Shown: positions 35,128-44,495, numbered from the stretch's first letter. The stretch is DNA of 60,000 nt from Frigidibacter sp. SD6-1 (GCF_030143255.1 NZ_JARJNR010000011.1:1-60000); one strand, 5' to 3'. Notes: generated by a model not told the origin, from the letters alone. A program made the numbers and translations.

Positions 35128-36029
35128 CGCACCGTCCTCAAGACCCGGAAGGCCGCCATGCGGGTGGCGACGAAGGCCAGAATGGCGGCAAGCGCGGGAA
35201 TGGCAAGTGGCCAGAGCCACTGAAGCCCCTGAAAGCCCAGACCGGTAAGGAACCCGGCCTCTTCCTCGGCGGCGGGCATCAGGGCGATGGCGAGTGCGCC
35301 TGCGAAGGTTCCGGCGAGCGCGCCCGCGAGTGTGCGCAGCGTGAAGCGGCGGACGAAGGCGCGGGCGATATAGCGATCCTCGGCGCCGATAAGCCTCAGC
35401 GCCCGGATCACCTGGCCGTTCGCGGCAAGGGCGGCTTGGGCGGCAAGCGTGATCATCGCCGCCGTGGCACCGGTGATGAGGGCAAGCGACAGAAGGCCGA
35501 TCGCGCGGATACGTTCCGCCGAGGCGACAAGCGGCGCGCGCCAGCGTTCGTGATCGTCGAGCACCGCGCCCGGCGCCTCGGCCGCGAGCCTGAGGTGCAG
35601 GCCTTCGGCATCGAAACCGGCCTCGGATTGCGTCACTTCTACCAGTTGGGGCAGCGGCAGGTCCTCGACCGGCAGGTCAGGTCCGAGCCAGGGTTCCAGA
35701 AGCTTGCGCGTCTCGTCCGGCGTCGTGGCACGGGCGAACTCGACGCCCGGCGTCTGTTCCAGCACTTCCAGCACCTTGGCGGTCTGCCGGTCGATCTGGT
35801 CGGCGGGGGCGGAGATGCGGATCGTGGCCGACCGCTCCAGCGATCCGGCCCAGCGGTCGGCAAGGCGACCGGTGGCCATGGCAAGCGCGAGCGCGAAGAT
35901 CGCAAGAAAGGCCATGGCCGCGGCGGTCAGCATGGTCAGAAGCGCGGTCGGGCCGGTCGAGGGCACGACGCGGTCGGCGCCGCTCCGCCCGCCGAAGAGG
36001 GGCGCGAGGATGGAAAGCCGTGCGATCAC
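35124..36029 (-). CDS. ftsX: cell-division ABC transporter permease FtsX
   Basis: FtsX with FtsE activates peptidoglycan hydrolases at the septum. It is 301 aa with four transmembrane segments: one near residue 33 (LLTMLTAAAMAFLAIFALAL) before a periplasmic loop, and three in the C-terminal part (LLSLALITGATAAMITLAAQ, LAGALAGTFAGALAIALMP and LWPLAIPALAAILAFVATRM). IRALRLIGAEDRYIARAFVR is the coupling-helix region. The start is GTG at 36027-36029, overlapping the ftsE stop as GTGA. Confidence 0.92.
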   Translation of the reverse strand: MIARLSILAPLFGGRSGADRVVPSTGPTALLTMLTAAAMAFLAIFALALAMATGRLADRWAGSLERSATIRISAPADQIDRQTAKVLEVLEQTPGVEFARATTPDETRKLLEPWLGPDLPVEDLPLPQLVEVTQSEAGFDAEGLHLRLAAEAPGAVLDDHERWRAPLVASAERIRAIGLLSLALITGATAAMITLAAQAALAANGQVIRALRLIGAEDRYIARAFVRRFTLRTLAGALAGTFAGALAIALMPAAEEEAGFLTGLGFQGLQWLWPLAIPALAAILAFVATRMAAFRVLRTVR

Positions 36030-36697
36030 AGGTCCGACCCCGCCAGTTGCAACCGCTTGCCCTGTATCCTCAGCACCCGTGCCGAGGTCAGGCCCTTGGC
36101 GGCGCGGATCAGGTTCAGGTCATGGGTCGCCATCAGCACGGTTTTTCCCATCCGGTTCAGTTCGGCCAGAAGTTTGAGGATTTTCAACGACATGTCCCAA
36201 TCGACATTGCCCGTGGGTTCGTCGGCCAGGATCATGTCCGGCGACATGATGACGGCCCGGGCAAGCGCTGCGCGCTGGCGTTCGCCGCCCGACAGCGACG
36301 GCGGCAATGCCTGCGCCTGACCGGCAAGCCCGACCCAGGTTAGAAGCTCGGTCAGGGCTTCGCCGTCGGCCTTCTGCCCGGCGACCTCAAGCGGCAGCGC
36401 GACATTTTCGTCCAGCGGCAGGTGGTCGAGGAACTGGCAGTCCTGATGCACGATGCCGATCCGGCGGCGCATCCGCGCGGTTTCGTCCCGGCTCATCTTC
36501 ACGCTGTCCTCGCCGAAGATCTCCACCCGCCCGCCGTTTGGCGCAAGCTCGCCGTAGCAAAGCTTGATGAGCGAGGTCTTGCCCGCCCCCGACGGGCCGG
36601 TCAGAAAGTGAAACGACCCCGGCGCAAGCTTCATCGTGACGCCCGACAGAAGGTCGCTGCCCGGATAGCCCAACGTCACGTCATGAAATTCGATCAC
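36026..36697 (-). CDS. ftsE: cell-division ATP-binding protein FtsE
   Basis: FtsE is the ABC ATPase partner of FtsX. From GTG at 36695-36697 it is 223 aa and begins IEFHDVTLGYPG, matching FtsE N-termini; GAGGGA lies 7 nt upstream. An in-frame ATG at 36739 would add 14 residues with a poorer ribosome-binding site. Walker A is TGPSGAGKTSL near residue 34. The ABC signature is LSGGERQRAALARA near 136 and Walker B MILADEPTGNVDWDMS near 155. It is the first gene of ftsE-ftsX-plsC-PPOX and divergent from the zinc-ribbon gene. Confidence 0.94.
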   Translation of the reverse strand: MIEFHDVTLGYPGSDLLSGVTMKLAPGSFHFLTGPSGAGKTSLIKLCYGELAPNGGRVEIFGEDSVKMSRDETARMRRRIGIVHQDCQFLDHLPLDENVALPLEVAGQKADGEALTELLTWVGLAGQAQALPPSLSGGERQRAALARAVIMSPDMILADEPTGNVDWDMSLKILKLLAELNRMGKTVLMATHDLNLIRAAKGLTSARVLRIQGKRLQLAGSDL

Positions 36698-36864
36698 CTG
36701 CCCGTCCCTCGGAAAAGCGGCACTGCCCCGGCTTTTCATCGCCCGTTTTCGCCCCCAACTTGCCACAAAGGCTTGGACGGGGCCTGCGGGCTTGCTACAA
36801 CAGTCTCAAAGCAAAGGCCAGAATGGCCTCTGGCAGGCAGGCAAGTGGGAGCGGTGGGAAAGTC

Positions 36865-37593
36865 ATGCGGCTGATCTGCCCGAACTGCAACGCGCAGTAT
36901 GAAGTCGACGAGGCGGCGATTCCGGCCGCGGGTCGCGACGTGCAATGTTCAAGCTGCGGTCACACCTGGTTCCAGGAAAGCGCCGCGGCCCTGCGCGAGC
37001 GCGAACTGGCCGAGGCGTCTGCTGAGCCGCCGCCCCAGGAAGGCGCGTCGGAACCCGAGACAGCGGGCCTGACCCGCCGCAAACCCGACGACTCCGTCCT
37101 GAACGTTCTGCGCGAAGAAGCCGCGCGCGAGGCCGAGGCCCGGCGCGCCGAAGGCACGTCGCTTGAGGTGCAGGAGGACTTCGGGCCGATGGCGCCGCCC
37201 GAGCCTCCGCCCCGACCCGCCGACCCGGTCGAGGATGACGATGCGCCCGACCCCGCGCTGGTCCCGCGCGCTTCGCGGCGCGAGCTTCTGCCCGATATCG
37301 AGGAAATCAACTCGACGCTCCGCCCCACGTCCGAGCGGGGCGGTGACGCAGCTTCCTACGACGCACCTGAGACCCGCCGCCGCGAACGGTCCGGCTTCCG
37401 TCGCGGATTCCTGACCTCGGTCGTCTTCATGGTGCTGCTGCTGCTGCCCTATGTCTATTCGGGCCCCATCACCCGCGCGGTTCCGGCTCTGGAGGGAACG
37501 GTGGCCAGCTATTCCGCCGGTGTGGATGCGATCCGGCTCTGGCTGGACGATCTGATGCACCGCGCCACGGCCGGGATGAAACCGCAGGGCTGA
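36865..37593 (+). CDS. zinc-ribbon (MJ0042-type) single-pass membrane protein
   Basis: This is a 242-aa protein. The N-terminal zinc ribbon has two CxxC knuckles, CPNCNAQYEV (Cys5, Cys8) and CSSCGHTWF (near 29-32), of the MJ0042 type often annotated zinc-ribbon/putative Zn finger. A long acidic, Pro/Glu/Arg-rich linker follows (residues ~45-180). A transmembrane segment (FLTSVVFMVLLLLPYVYSG) lies near 192. The start ATG at 36865 has GGGAAAG upstream. Proteins of this layout commonly sit next to ftsE in Rhodobacteraceae. The function is unknown; a regulatory or scaffold role is inferred. Confidence 0.85.
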   Translation: MRLICPNCNAQYEVDEAAIPAAGRDVQCSSCGHTWFQESAAALRERELAEASAEPPPQEGASEPETAGLTRRKPDDSVLNVLREEAAREAEARRAEGTSLEVQEDFGPMAPPEPPPRPADPVEDDDAPDPALVPRASRRELLPDIEEINSTLRPTSERGGDAASYDAPETRRRERSGFRRGFLTSVVFMVLLLLPYVYSGPITRAVPALEGTVASYSAGVDAIRLWLDDLMHRATAGMKPQG

Positions 37594-37611
37594 CGGCGCC
37601 CGGGCCGCGAC

Positions 37612-38271
37612 CTATCCCTGCGGGTAGGCGATCACCGACAGATAGCGCGCGGGCAGCTGGCGCAACAGTTCTGGCCCATGCGGCGCGTCTGCATCGAAGA
37701 ACAGGCTGTCGCCCGGCTTCAGAGCGTAAACCTGATCGCCATGGCGGTAATCGACTTCGCCCTCGAGCATGTAAAGCAGTTCAAGCCCCTCGTGCTGGAA
37801 GGCGGGGAACGTGTCGCTTTCGGTCGTCAGAGTGATGATATAGGGCTCGACCACCACGCCCGAGGAATTGGAGCCGATATGGCCGAGGAGGTTGTATTGA
37901 TGCCCCGCGCGGGTGCCGCGCCGTTCGATCTCGATATGTTCGCCCGCCTTCACATGCTGCGCCTCGCGCCGCTCCTCGTAGCTGCGGAAGAAGGCGGTGA
38001 CGGGTACGGAAAAGGCGTGGCTCAGCACCTGGAGCGTCGTCAGCGAGGGCGAGGTATTGCCGTTTTCGATCTTCGACAGCATGCCGATGGAAAGGCCGCT
38101 GACCGCCGCGAGGTCGGCCACCGTCATGCCCTGCTGGCGGCGGAAACTGCGCACTTCGCGGCCGATGGCGGCTTCGAGATTGCGCTCGGTGACTTCCCGG
38201 ACGCGATGCGGGTCCTGGTTGAACGCAGGCTTGCCGCGCGGAAGGGTCGTTTCCTCGGCGGGGTCGGACAT
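37612..38271 (-). CDS. XRE-family transcriptional regulator with cupin domain
   Basis: This is a 219-aa regulator with an N-terminal helix-turn-helix (SFRRQQGMTVADLAAVSGLS then IGMLSKIENGNTSPSLTTLQ, residues ~42-80) and a C-terminal cupin domain (FPAFQHEGLELLYMLEGEVD near 158 and LKPGDSLFFDADAPHGPEL near 183). Cupin His and Glu metal ligands are visible. XRE-cupin regulators often sense small molecules. It follows soxG by 70 bp on the same strand, so it probably controls the sox operon; it could be cotranscribed with it. Confidence 0.9.
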   Translation of the reverse strand: MSDPAEETTLPRGKPAFNQDPHRVREVTERNLEAAIGREVRSFRRQQGMTVADLAAVSGLSIGMLSKIENGNTSPSLTTLQVLSHAFSVPVTAFFRSYEERREAQHVKAGEHIEIERRGTRAGHQYNLLGHIGSNSSGVVVEPYIITLTTESDTFPAFQHEGLELLYMLEGEVDYRHGDQVYALKPGDSLFFDADAPHGPELLRQLPARYLSVIAYPQG

Positions 38272-38341
38272 GGGTTGTTCCCGGCAGAATGGATGGTAGC
38301 GTTTTTCCTACCGGGAAACATATCCCCTCGCAAGCCGGAGT

Positions 38342-38902
38342 TCAGAGGACCGATGCCGCGGCGGTTTCGATCGCATGCAGCAGGCTTTTCGCCGATGACC
38401 GGGGTCCGTAGAGCGTGACTTCGCCCTGTCTGCGCCTGATCAGGTAGCAGCCGATATGTTCGACGAGGGTCCGGCTGGCGAAACCGTCCTCCACATGCGG
38501 GAAATCGACGTTACATAGCCGTTCCAGCAGTGGCGCGAGGTCGGGCGCGAAAAGGTCGAACCTTGCCCAGCCATCGGTCTGTTCGGTGACCGAGGCGCTG
38601 TCACCGAACAGGCGCTTCAGTTCTTCAGCGATATCCTCGTTCGTCGCGAAGGGCGCCTCGACAAACCACATGTCCGGGGCGACCCAGAAGCTTGAATAAG
38701 GTGCGCCCTGAGTTGAACCGGCAGGATCGGGCAAGGGTACCATGCCTTTTGCCGCTTTGGAGAAATCCTTGTCGCGCCCCCTGCGGCAGGCAATCGAGGC
38801 GAGCGCAATATCGAAGCGCTCGACGATCCGGTAGGGGCCGATCTCGCGCGTCACCGGATCAGAATGGCCAAGCGAAGTGAGGGCATTCAGACGGTCAGCC
38901 AC
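38342..38902 (-). CDS. soxG: sarcosine oxidase subunit gamma
   Basis: This is the gamma subunit of heterotetrameric sarcosine oxidase, 186 aa. Sequence resembles the T-protein-like fold: ADRLNALTSLGHSDPVTREI at the start, PYSSFWVAPDMWFVEAPFAT in the middle and TEQTDGWARFDLFAPDLAPL, then LLERLCNVDFPH. The C-terminal EHIGCYLIRRRQGEVTLYGP is typical. The start is GTG at 38900-38902, overlapping the soxA stop by 8 bp; an in-frame upstream start lies within soxA. It is the last gene of soxBDAG. Confidence 0.88.
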   Translation of the reverse strand: MADRLNALTSLGHSDPVTREIGPYRIVERFDIALASIACRRGRDKDFSKAAKGMVPLPDPAGSTQGAPYSSFWVAPDMWFVEAPFATNEDIAEELKRLFGDSASVTEQTDGWARFDLFAPDLAPLLERLCNVDFPHVEDGFASRTLVEHIGCYLIRRRQGEVTLYGPRSSAKSLLHAIETAAASVL

Positions 38903-41843
38903 GAAGTCTCTCCCCTTCCGGATCGAAGAAGTGCGGGCTGACGATCTCCACCTCGGTATCGGTTCCCGCAAGCAGGTTCACCGCGCGCATCCTTTCGCCG
39001 ATCCTGCGGTCGCCTGCCTTCAGATAGCCAAGCGCTATGTCAGAGCCGAGATGCGGCGAATAGACCTTGGAGGTCAGCCAGCCACCATCGTTCTCCATCA
39101 CCGCCGCCGCGCCGATATCGAGAAAATGGCTGCCCGCCGTCAGCTTGCCGTCCGGGGCGACCGGTTTCACGCCGACGAGTCGGTAGCCGCCCGGGTCCAT
39201 CATGCCTTCTCGGCCCGAAAGCACCATGCCGATGCTGTCTTTCTTCCTCGACACCATCTTTCCCAGACCCATGTTCAGCGCCGTCGACTGTCCGTTCAGC
39301 TCATTTCCGGCAACATGGCCCTTTTCGACCCGCATGACGCCAAGCGCCTCGGTGCCATAGACAACCGCGTCAAAGGTGCGCCCCTCTTCGACCAGCCGCC
39401 GGATCAGCGCGTCGCCGTAGCGGGCGGGGACCGCGATTTCGTAGGCCAGTTCGCCCGAGAAAGAGATGCGGAAGAGCCGCGCGCGCAAGCCGCCAACGGT
39501 GATGTTGCCCGCCGCCAAATAGGGGAAGGCGGCGTCGGAAATGTCCTGATCGACGATCCGCTCCAACAGCCGCCGCGCGTTCGGGCCCGCGACCGAAAAT
39601 TGCGCCCAGGCTTCCGTCGTCGAGATAAGCTGCACATCCATGCCGGGCCATAGGACCTGGCGGCAGAATTCCAGGTGACGGAAGACGGCGACCGCGTTCG
39701 CGGTGGTGGTGGTCATCACATATTCATGCTCGCCAAGCCGCGCGGTGGTGCCGTCGTCGAAGACGATCCCATCCTCGCGCAGCATCAGCCCGTACCGGCA
39801 CTTGCCGACGGGCAGGGTCGAGAAGGTGTTGGCATAGACACGGTCGAGGAAGGCCCCCGCATCCGTGCCCTGAATGTCGATCTTGCCGAGCGTCGTCACA
39901 TCGCAGATGCCGACCGACCTGCGCGTGGCCAGAACCTCGCGGTCGACGCTTTCGCGCCAGTGCGTCTCGCCCGGGCGCGGGATCCATTGGGTGCGAAGCC
40001 ACTGGCCCACTTCGACGAAGACCGCGCCCTGTTCCTCGGCCCATGCGTGGCTTGGCGTCAGGCGTGTCGGCTTGAACTCTTTTCCTCTCGACCGTCCGGC
40101 GAGCGTGCCCATCGCCACCGGAGTGTAGGGCGGGCGGTAGATCGTCGTACCGGTTTCGGGGATCGTCCGGCCGGTCAGCCCGGCCATGATCGCAAGGCCC
40201 AGCACATTGCCGGTCTTGCCCTGATCGGTTGCCATGCCAAGCGTGGTGTAGCGCTTCAGATGTTCGACGCTGGTGAAGTTTTCCTGATGGGCAAGCTTCA
40301 CATCCTTGACGGTGACATCGTTCTGCGGATCGATCCAGGCCCGGCCCTTGCCGCCCGCGACATACCATTTGGGCGTGATCGACACGGGCGCATCCTCTGC
40401 CTCGGGCAGCGGCTGGGCTCGGCTGGCGCGTCCGAGGTCGGCGAGAGCCGCAAGCGCCTCGGTCTGCCCGCTCGCGAGCGCGCCATGCGTCGAAAGCCGG
40501 CCTGCCGCCGCACCGGCTGCCGAGAGGCCGGGAGGGCCAGCCTTGCCCGGAACGAAGGACAGGATAGCCTCGTCCCAGACGGGCCGGGCGCGGTGGTGGG
40601 ACGAGATATTGACGTTCGGGTTCCAGCCGCCCGAGACGCCAAGGGCCGAGGCGCGGAGAGTCTCTGTCCGCCCGTTCGCCTGGCGGATCGTGATCGACGT
40701 CAGACCGAGGCGTCCGCGCGTGTCGATCACCTCGGCGCCCCTCAGATGGCGGATGCCCGGCAGAAGCGGCCCGTCGGCGCGGGCGTCTATCACCGCGACG
40801 ACATCCACCCCCTTGGCATGCAGGTCGGTGGCGGTCCGCAGCCCGTCCTCGTTGTTGGTGAAGATCGCCACCCGGTCGCCTGCGGCCACCGCCCAGCGGT
40901 TGGCATAGGCGCGCAGGCTGCCCGCCAGCATGATCCCCGGTCGATCGTTGTTCTCGAACGCGATCGGCCGTTCGGTGGCGCCCCCGGCAAGGATCGCCCG
41001 TCGCGAATAGATGCGCCAGAGCGTCTGGCGCGGTTTGCCCGGCGGGGGTTCCGGCAGATGGTCAGAGACGCGCTCGACCGCGCCGTAGATGCCGTGATCG
41101 AAGGCGCCGATGACGGTGGTGCGCGACATCAGCCGGACAGTTGGCAGTTGCGCAAGCTCTGCGACCGCCCCCGCAGCCCAGTCTGCCCCCGGCTGGCCGC
41201 CGATCTCGAACCTCTCGGAATTGAGCCGCCCGCCCATGCGGAAATCCTCGTCTGCAAGGATAACCCGCGCCCCCGCGCGGCCCGCAGTCAGCGCCGCCAT
41301 CAGGCCGGCAGGCCCCGCGCCGATCACCAGAAGGTCGCAATGCAGGAAGCCCTTGTCATAGCTGTCCGGGTCTTCCTCGCGGGTCAGGCGCCCAAGGCCC
41401 GCCGCGCGGCGGATCATCGGCTCGTAGACCTTTTCCCAGAAGGCGGCAGGCCACATGAAGGTCTTGTAGTAGAAACCGGCGGCGAAGAACGTGCTCAGCC
41501 GGTCATTCAGTGCCATCGCGTCGAGGCGCAGCGAGGGCCAGGCGTTCTGGCTGGTGGCGGTGAGGCCGTCGAACAGCTCGGCCACCGTTGCGCGGCTGTT
41601 CGGCTCCTGCCGGGCACCGGTGCGGAGCTGGACAAGGGCGTTCGGTTCCTCCGACCCCGCAGAAAGGGGTCCGCGCGGGCGATGGTACTTGAAGCTGCGA
41701 CCCATCAGCCGCACACCATTCGCAAGGAGTGCGGAGGCGAGCGTGTCGCCCGGATGCCCGGTATAGGGCAGCCCGTCGAAACTGAAGCGGATCGTTGACG
41801 TCCGGTCGATCTGCCCGCCCGCGATGCGATGTGACCGGCTCAT
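38895..41843 (-). CDS. soxA: sarcosine oxidase subunit alpha
   Basis: This is the large subunit of heterotetrameric sarcosine oxidase, which oxidatively demethylates sarcosine (or a related secondary amine) to glycine, passing the methyl group to tetrahydrofolate. It is 982 aa, the usual length. The N-terminal ferredoxin-fold region reads FSFDGLPYTGHPGDTLASAL. The NAD-binding motif LLVIGAGPAGLMAALTAG is near residue 172. The C-terminal half is a glycine-cleavage T-protein-like folate domain (RRSVGICDVTTLGKIDIQGT near 655, then GVMRVEKGHVAGNELNGQST near 860). ATGA overlaps with soxD, GTG overlap with soxG. Confidence 0.95.
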   Translation of the reverse strand: MSRSHRIAGGQIDRTSTIRFSFDGLPYTGHPGDTLASALLANGVRLMGRSFKYHRPRGPLSAGSEEPNALVQLRTGARQEPNSRATVAELFDGLTATSQNAWPSLRLDAMALNDRLSTFFAAGFYYKTFMWPAAFWEKVYEPMIRRAAGLGRLTREEDPDSYDKGFLHCDLLVIGAGPAGLMAALTAGRAGARVILADEDFRMGGRLNSERFEIGGQPGADWAAGAVAELAQLPTVRLMSRTTVIGAFDHGIYGAVERVSDHLPEPPPGKPRQTLWRIYSRRAILAGGATERPIAFENNDRPGIMLAGSLRAYANRWAVAAGDRVAIFTNNEDGLRTATDLHAKGVDVVAVIDARADGPLLPGIRHLRGAEVIDTRGRLGLTSITIRQANGRTETLRASALGVSGGWNPNVNISSHHRARPVWDEAILSFVPGKAGPPGLSAAGAAAGRLSTHGALASGQTEALAALADLGRASRAQPLPEAEDAPVSITPKWYVAGGKGRAWIDPQNDVTVKDVKLAHQENFTSVEHLKRYTTLGMATDQGKTGNVLGLAIMAGLTGRTIPETGTTIYRPPYTPVAMGTLAGRSRGKEFKPTRLTPSHAWAEEQGAVFVEVGQWLRTQWIPRPGETHWRESVDREVLATRRSVGICDVTTLGKIDIQGTDAGAFLDRVYANTFSTLPVGKCRYGLMLREDGIVFDDGTTARLGEHEYVMTTTTANAVAVFRHLEFCRQVLWPGMDVQLISTTEAWAQFSVAGPNARRLLERIVDQDISDAAFPYLAAGNITVGGLRARLFRISFSGELAYEIAVPARYGDALIRRLVEEGRTFDAVVYGTEALGVMRVEKGHVAGNELNGQSTALNMGLGKMVSRKKDSIGMVLSGREGMMDPGGYRLVGVKPVAPDGKLTAGSHFLDIGAAAVMENDGGWLTSKVYSPHLGSDIALGYLKAGDRRIGERMRAVNLLAGTDTEVEIVSPHFFDPEGERLRG

Positions 41844-42124
41844 CTCGACCGCCCCGACGCACGGGCCACGTCGCGGGCAAGCTCCACTTTCGTGATCTCA
41901 TGCGTCAGCGTGTTGCGGGTGACGACAAGCCAGGACCGGTCGCCCTGCTCGTGATACCAAAGCTCGCGATGTTCGCCCACCGGGTTGGCGCGGTTGTAAA
42001 GATAGTCGTGGAAGGCCCCGATCCCGTCGGACAGGCCGTCGGGGCGGTTCATCAGGCTCGCATCGCCCAGATAGACGAACTCCTGCGCGTCACGGGGGCC
42101 GAGGATCGGGTGGTCGATGATCAT
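41840..42124 (-). CDS. soxD: sarcosine oxidase subunit delta, zinc ligands missing
   Basis: This is the small delta subunit, 94 aa from ATG at 42122-42124. It lies between soxB and soxA as usual. The core FHDYLYNRANPVGEHRELWY and RNTLTHEITKVELARDV match SoxD (FxxYLFxRxNPKGxHxERW pattern). Characterised deltas carry an N-terminal CPxC pair and a later His/Cys pair holding zinc. Here the N-terminus is IIDHPILGPRDAQEF and the later part HEQGDRSWLVV. The protein contains no cysteine at all. It is either a divergent, zinc-free subfamily or a subunit of an amine oxidase with another substrate. The frame and length are intact. Confidence 0.85.
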   Translation of the reverse strand: MIIDHPILGPRDAQEFVYLGDASLMNRPDGLSDGIGAFHDYLYNRANPVGEHRELWYHEQGDRSWLVVTRNTLTHEITKVELARDVARASGRSR

Positions 42125-42245
42125 CTCCGGTGGCTCCCCGGGCCGTTCATCCGCCCTGACAGGCGTCTTCGCTGCGGGCGCCCATGCGAAGAAAGCCCGC
42201 AAGGGATTGATGAGCAGCCGGTCTGGATATGTCGCATTACGGGCC

Positions 42246-43496
42246 TCAATGCAGGTTCGGGGTCGCGCCTTGCCCCTTTTCGTCGATCATCAGCCCTTTC
42301 AGGAACCGGTCGAACCGGTAAGCGCGGGCGGTCGGATGCGGTTCGTCGCGCGCCAGAAGATGGGCGAAGCACCAGCCCGACGCCGGTGTCGCCTTGAAGC
42401 CGCCGTAACACCAGCCGCCGTTGAAATAGAGCCCCTCGACAGGCGTCCGGTCGATGATGGGCGAGCCGTCCATCGACATGTCCATGATGCCGCCCCAGGT
42501 CCTGAGAAGCCGCGCCCGCCCGATCGCGGGCATCAGCGCCATGCCGCCTTCGGCAACATCCTCGATCACCGGCAGGTTGCCGCGCTGGGCATAGGAATTG
42601 TAGCCGTCGATATCGCCGCCAAACACAAGCCCGCCCTTGTCGGACTGGCTGACATAGAAATGGCCCGCGCCGAAGGTCATCACCCCGTCGATGAAGGGCT
42701 TCAGCCCCTCGGAGACGAAGGCCTGCAGCACATGGCTCTCGATCGGCAGCCGCAGGCCCGCTTGCGCCATGACCTTTGACGATGATCCCGCTACCGCGAC
42801 GCCCACTGTCCGTGCGCCGATGAAGCCGCGTGTGGTCTCGACCCCAAGGATGCGCCCGCGTTCGATCCGCATGCCCGTGACTTCGCAATTCTGGATCAGG
42901 TCGACGCCGCGCATGTCGGCGCCGCGCGCATAGCCCCAGGCGACGGCATCATGGCGCACCGTGCCGCCCCGCCGCTGCATCAGCGCGCCCTTGATCGGAA
43001 AGCGGGCATTGTCGAAGTTGAGCCAGGGGTACATCGCCCGGACCTGCTCGCGGTCCAGAAGCTCGGCGTCAGCACCATTCAGGATCATCGCATTGCCGCG
43101 CCGGGTAAAGGCGTCACGCTGGGCGTCGGTATGGATCAGGTTGATGATGCCGCGCTGGCTGACCATCGCATTGTAGTTGAAGTCCTGCTCCAGCCCTTCC
43201 CAGAGCTTCAGCGAGAATTCGTAGAAAGGTTCGTTGCCGTCGAGCAGGTAGTTCGACCGGATGATCGTTGTATTGCGTCCGACATTGCCGCCGCCAAGAT
43301 AGCCCTTCTCCAGAACCGCGATCCGCTTCTGTCCGAACTCTTTGGCCAGGTAATAGGCGGTCGCAAGCCCGTGCCCGCCGCCGCCGATGATGATGTAGTC
43401 ATAGTCCGCCTGCGGCTCGGGGTCGCGCCACACCGGCGTCCAGCCCCGGTGGCCGGTCAGCGCTTCGGCAATGACCCTGAAGGCCGAGTATCGCAT
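42246..43496 (-). CDS. soxB: sarcosine oxidase subunit beta
   Basis: This is the catalytic flavoprotein subunit, 416 aa from ATG at 43494-43496, which holds FAD and covalently bound FMN. YDYIIIGGGGHGLATAYYLA near residue 31 is the dinucleotide-binding motif. GNVGRNTTIIRSNYLLDG near 70 is diagnostic for SoxB. RHDAVAWGYARGADMRG near 178 is the conserved substrate/flavin region. The C-terminus FNGGWCYGGFKATPASGWCF near 360 closes the active site. It is the first gene of soxB-D-A-G; a 121-bp gap separates it from soxD. No glyA, folD or purU genes accompany it. Confidence 0.95.
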   Translation of the reverse strand: MRYSAFRVIAEALTGHRGWTPVWRDPEPQADYDYIIIGGGGHGLATAYYLAKEFGQKRIAVLEKGYLGGGNVGRNTTIIRSNYLLDGNEPFYEFSLKLWEGLEQDFNYNAMVSQRGIINLIHTDAQRDAFTRRGNAMILNGADAELLDREQVRAMYPWLNFDNARFPIKGALMQRRGGTVRHDAVAWGYARGADMRGVDLIQNCEVTGMRIERGRILGVETTRGFIGARTVGVAVAGSSSKVMAQAGLRLPIESHVLQAFVSEGLKPFIDGVMTFGAGHFYVSQSDKGGLVFGGDIDGYNSYAQRGNLPVIEDVAEGGMALMPAIGRARLLRTWGGIMDMSMDGSPIIDRTPVEGLYFNGGWCYGGFKATPASGWCFAHLLARDEPHPTARAYRFDRFLKGLMIDEKGQGATPNLH

Positions 43497-43584
43497 GCTA
43501 GTCCGCTTTCTGTTCCTGACTGGAAATCTAGCGGTTCGGCCCGGCGCGGCCCGCGCCTTTTCGCCATCGATCGCGCGGTTTTCG

Positions 43585-44481
43585 TCACGCCCCGTTCGCG
43601 CGCTGGACTGTCGGCGCCGCGCTCTGCTTCGACAGCTGCACGGCAAGGATGCCAAGCGCGATGATCGCGACGCCCAGGATGTCGGTCATGCCGAGCGCCT
43701 CGTGCAACAGGGCGGCGGCGACGGCGACCCCGAAGAAGGGATTGAGGAAATGGAAGGTCGCGGCCCGCACCGCGCCGATGCGGCCGACAAGGCGAAACCA
43801 GACCCAGGTGGCAAGAAGGCCGGGCACCAGCGTCGTGTAGGCGAAGGCGGCGGCGAGCCGGGGCGTCCAGTTGACCGTCCAGGTTTCGAGGAAAAGCGAG
43901 GCCAGCCCCAGAAGCGCGGCGCCCACGAACATCTGAAGGCCGACGATCATCAGAAGATTGCCGCCCGATGTGGCGCCGCGCACCGAAAGCGTCGCAATGG
44001 CGAGCGCGGCAGCGCCGGCAATGCACAGCGCGATGCCCGGCAGGCTGACCCCGCCCGACAGCCGCGCACCCATGATGATCGCCGCCCCTGCAAAACCCGC
44101 GATCAGGCCCGCGATGCCCAGGGGACGCACCTTTTCGCCGAATAAGAGCCAGCCGAAGAGCGCGACCAGAAGCGGCATGGTCGAGGCGATGATCGCGGCC
44201 AGCGAGGCCTCGACCCATTGCATGGCGACGAAATTGAAACCGAGGTAGATCGCGTTCTGGCACAGGCCGAAGATCAGCGTCGCGCGCCATTGCGCCGGGG
44301 AAAGGCGCCAGCTTTGCCCCAGTGCCCGGGCGATGCCGACGCCGATCAGGCCGGAGAGAAGGAAGCGCAGGCAAAGGGCGGCCATCGGCGGGGCGTCGGC
44401 CACGATCATCCGGGCAGAGGTGAAGGCCGAAGACCACATGAAGGCGAAGGCCAGCCCCATCCCGATCGCGCGGAGATCCAT
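43585..44481 (-). CDS. EamA/DMT-family transporter
   Basis: This is a 298-aa, ten-segment drug/metabolite-type transporter with two EamA repeats (first FMWSSAFTSARMIVADAPPM near residue 14; second FHFLNPFFGVAVAAALLHEA near 250). AIIASTMPLLVALFGWLLFG is the conserved segment at the end of the first repeat. The start ATG at 44479-44481 is preceded by GGAG 10 nt upstream and lies right after the HU terminator. The substrate is unknown; an amino acid or amine is possible given the adjacent sox operon. Confidence 0.88.
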   Translation of the reverse strand: MDLRAIGMGLAFAFMWSSAFTSARMIVADAPPMAALCLRFLLSGLIGVGIARALGQSWRLSPAQWRATLIFGLCQNAIYLGFNFVAMQWVEASLAAIIASTMPLLVALFGWLLFGEKVRPLGIAGLIAGFAGAAIIMGARLSGGVSLPGIALCIAGAAALAIATLSVRGATSGGNLLMIVGLQMFVGAALLGLASLFLETWTVNWTPRLAAAFAYTTLVPGLLATWVWFRLVGRIGAVRAATFHFLNPFFGVAVAAALLHEALGMTDILGVAIIALGILAVQLSKQSAAPTVQRANGA

Positions 44482-44495
44482 CGTTTCATCGCTCC

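Noticed and set aside
39675-41798. 707-codon plus-strand open frame opposite soxA
   Set aside because: Shadow of soxA in GC-rich DNA; no ribosome-binding site or recognisable domain.
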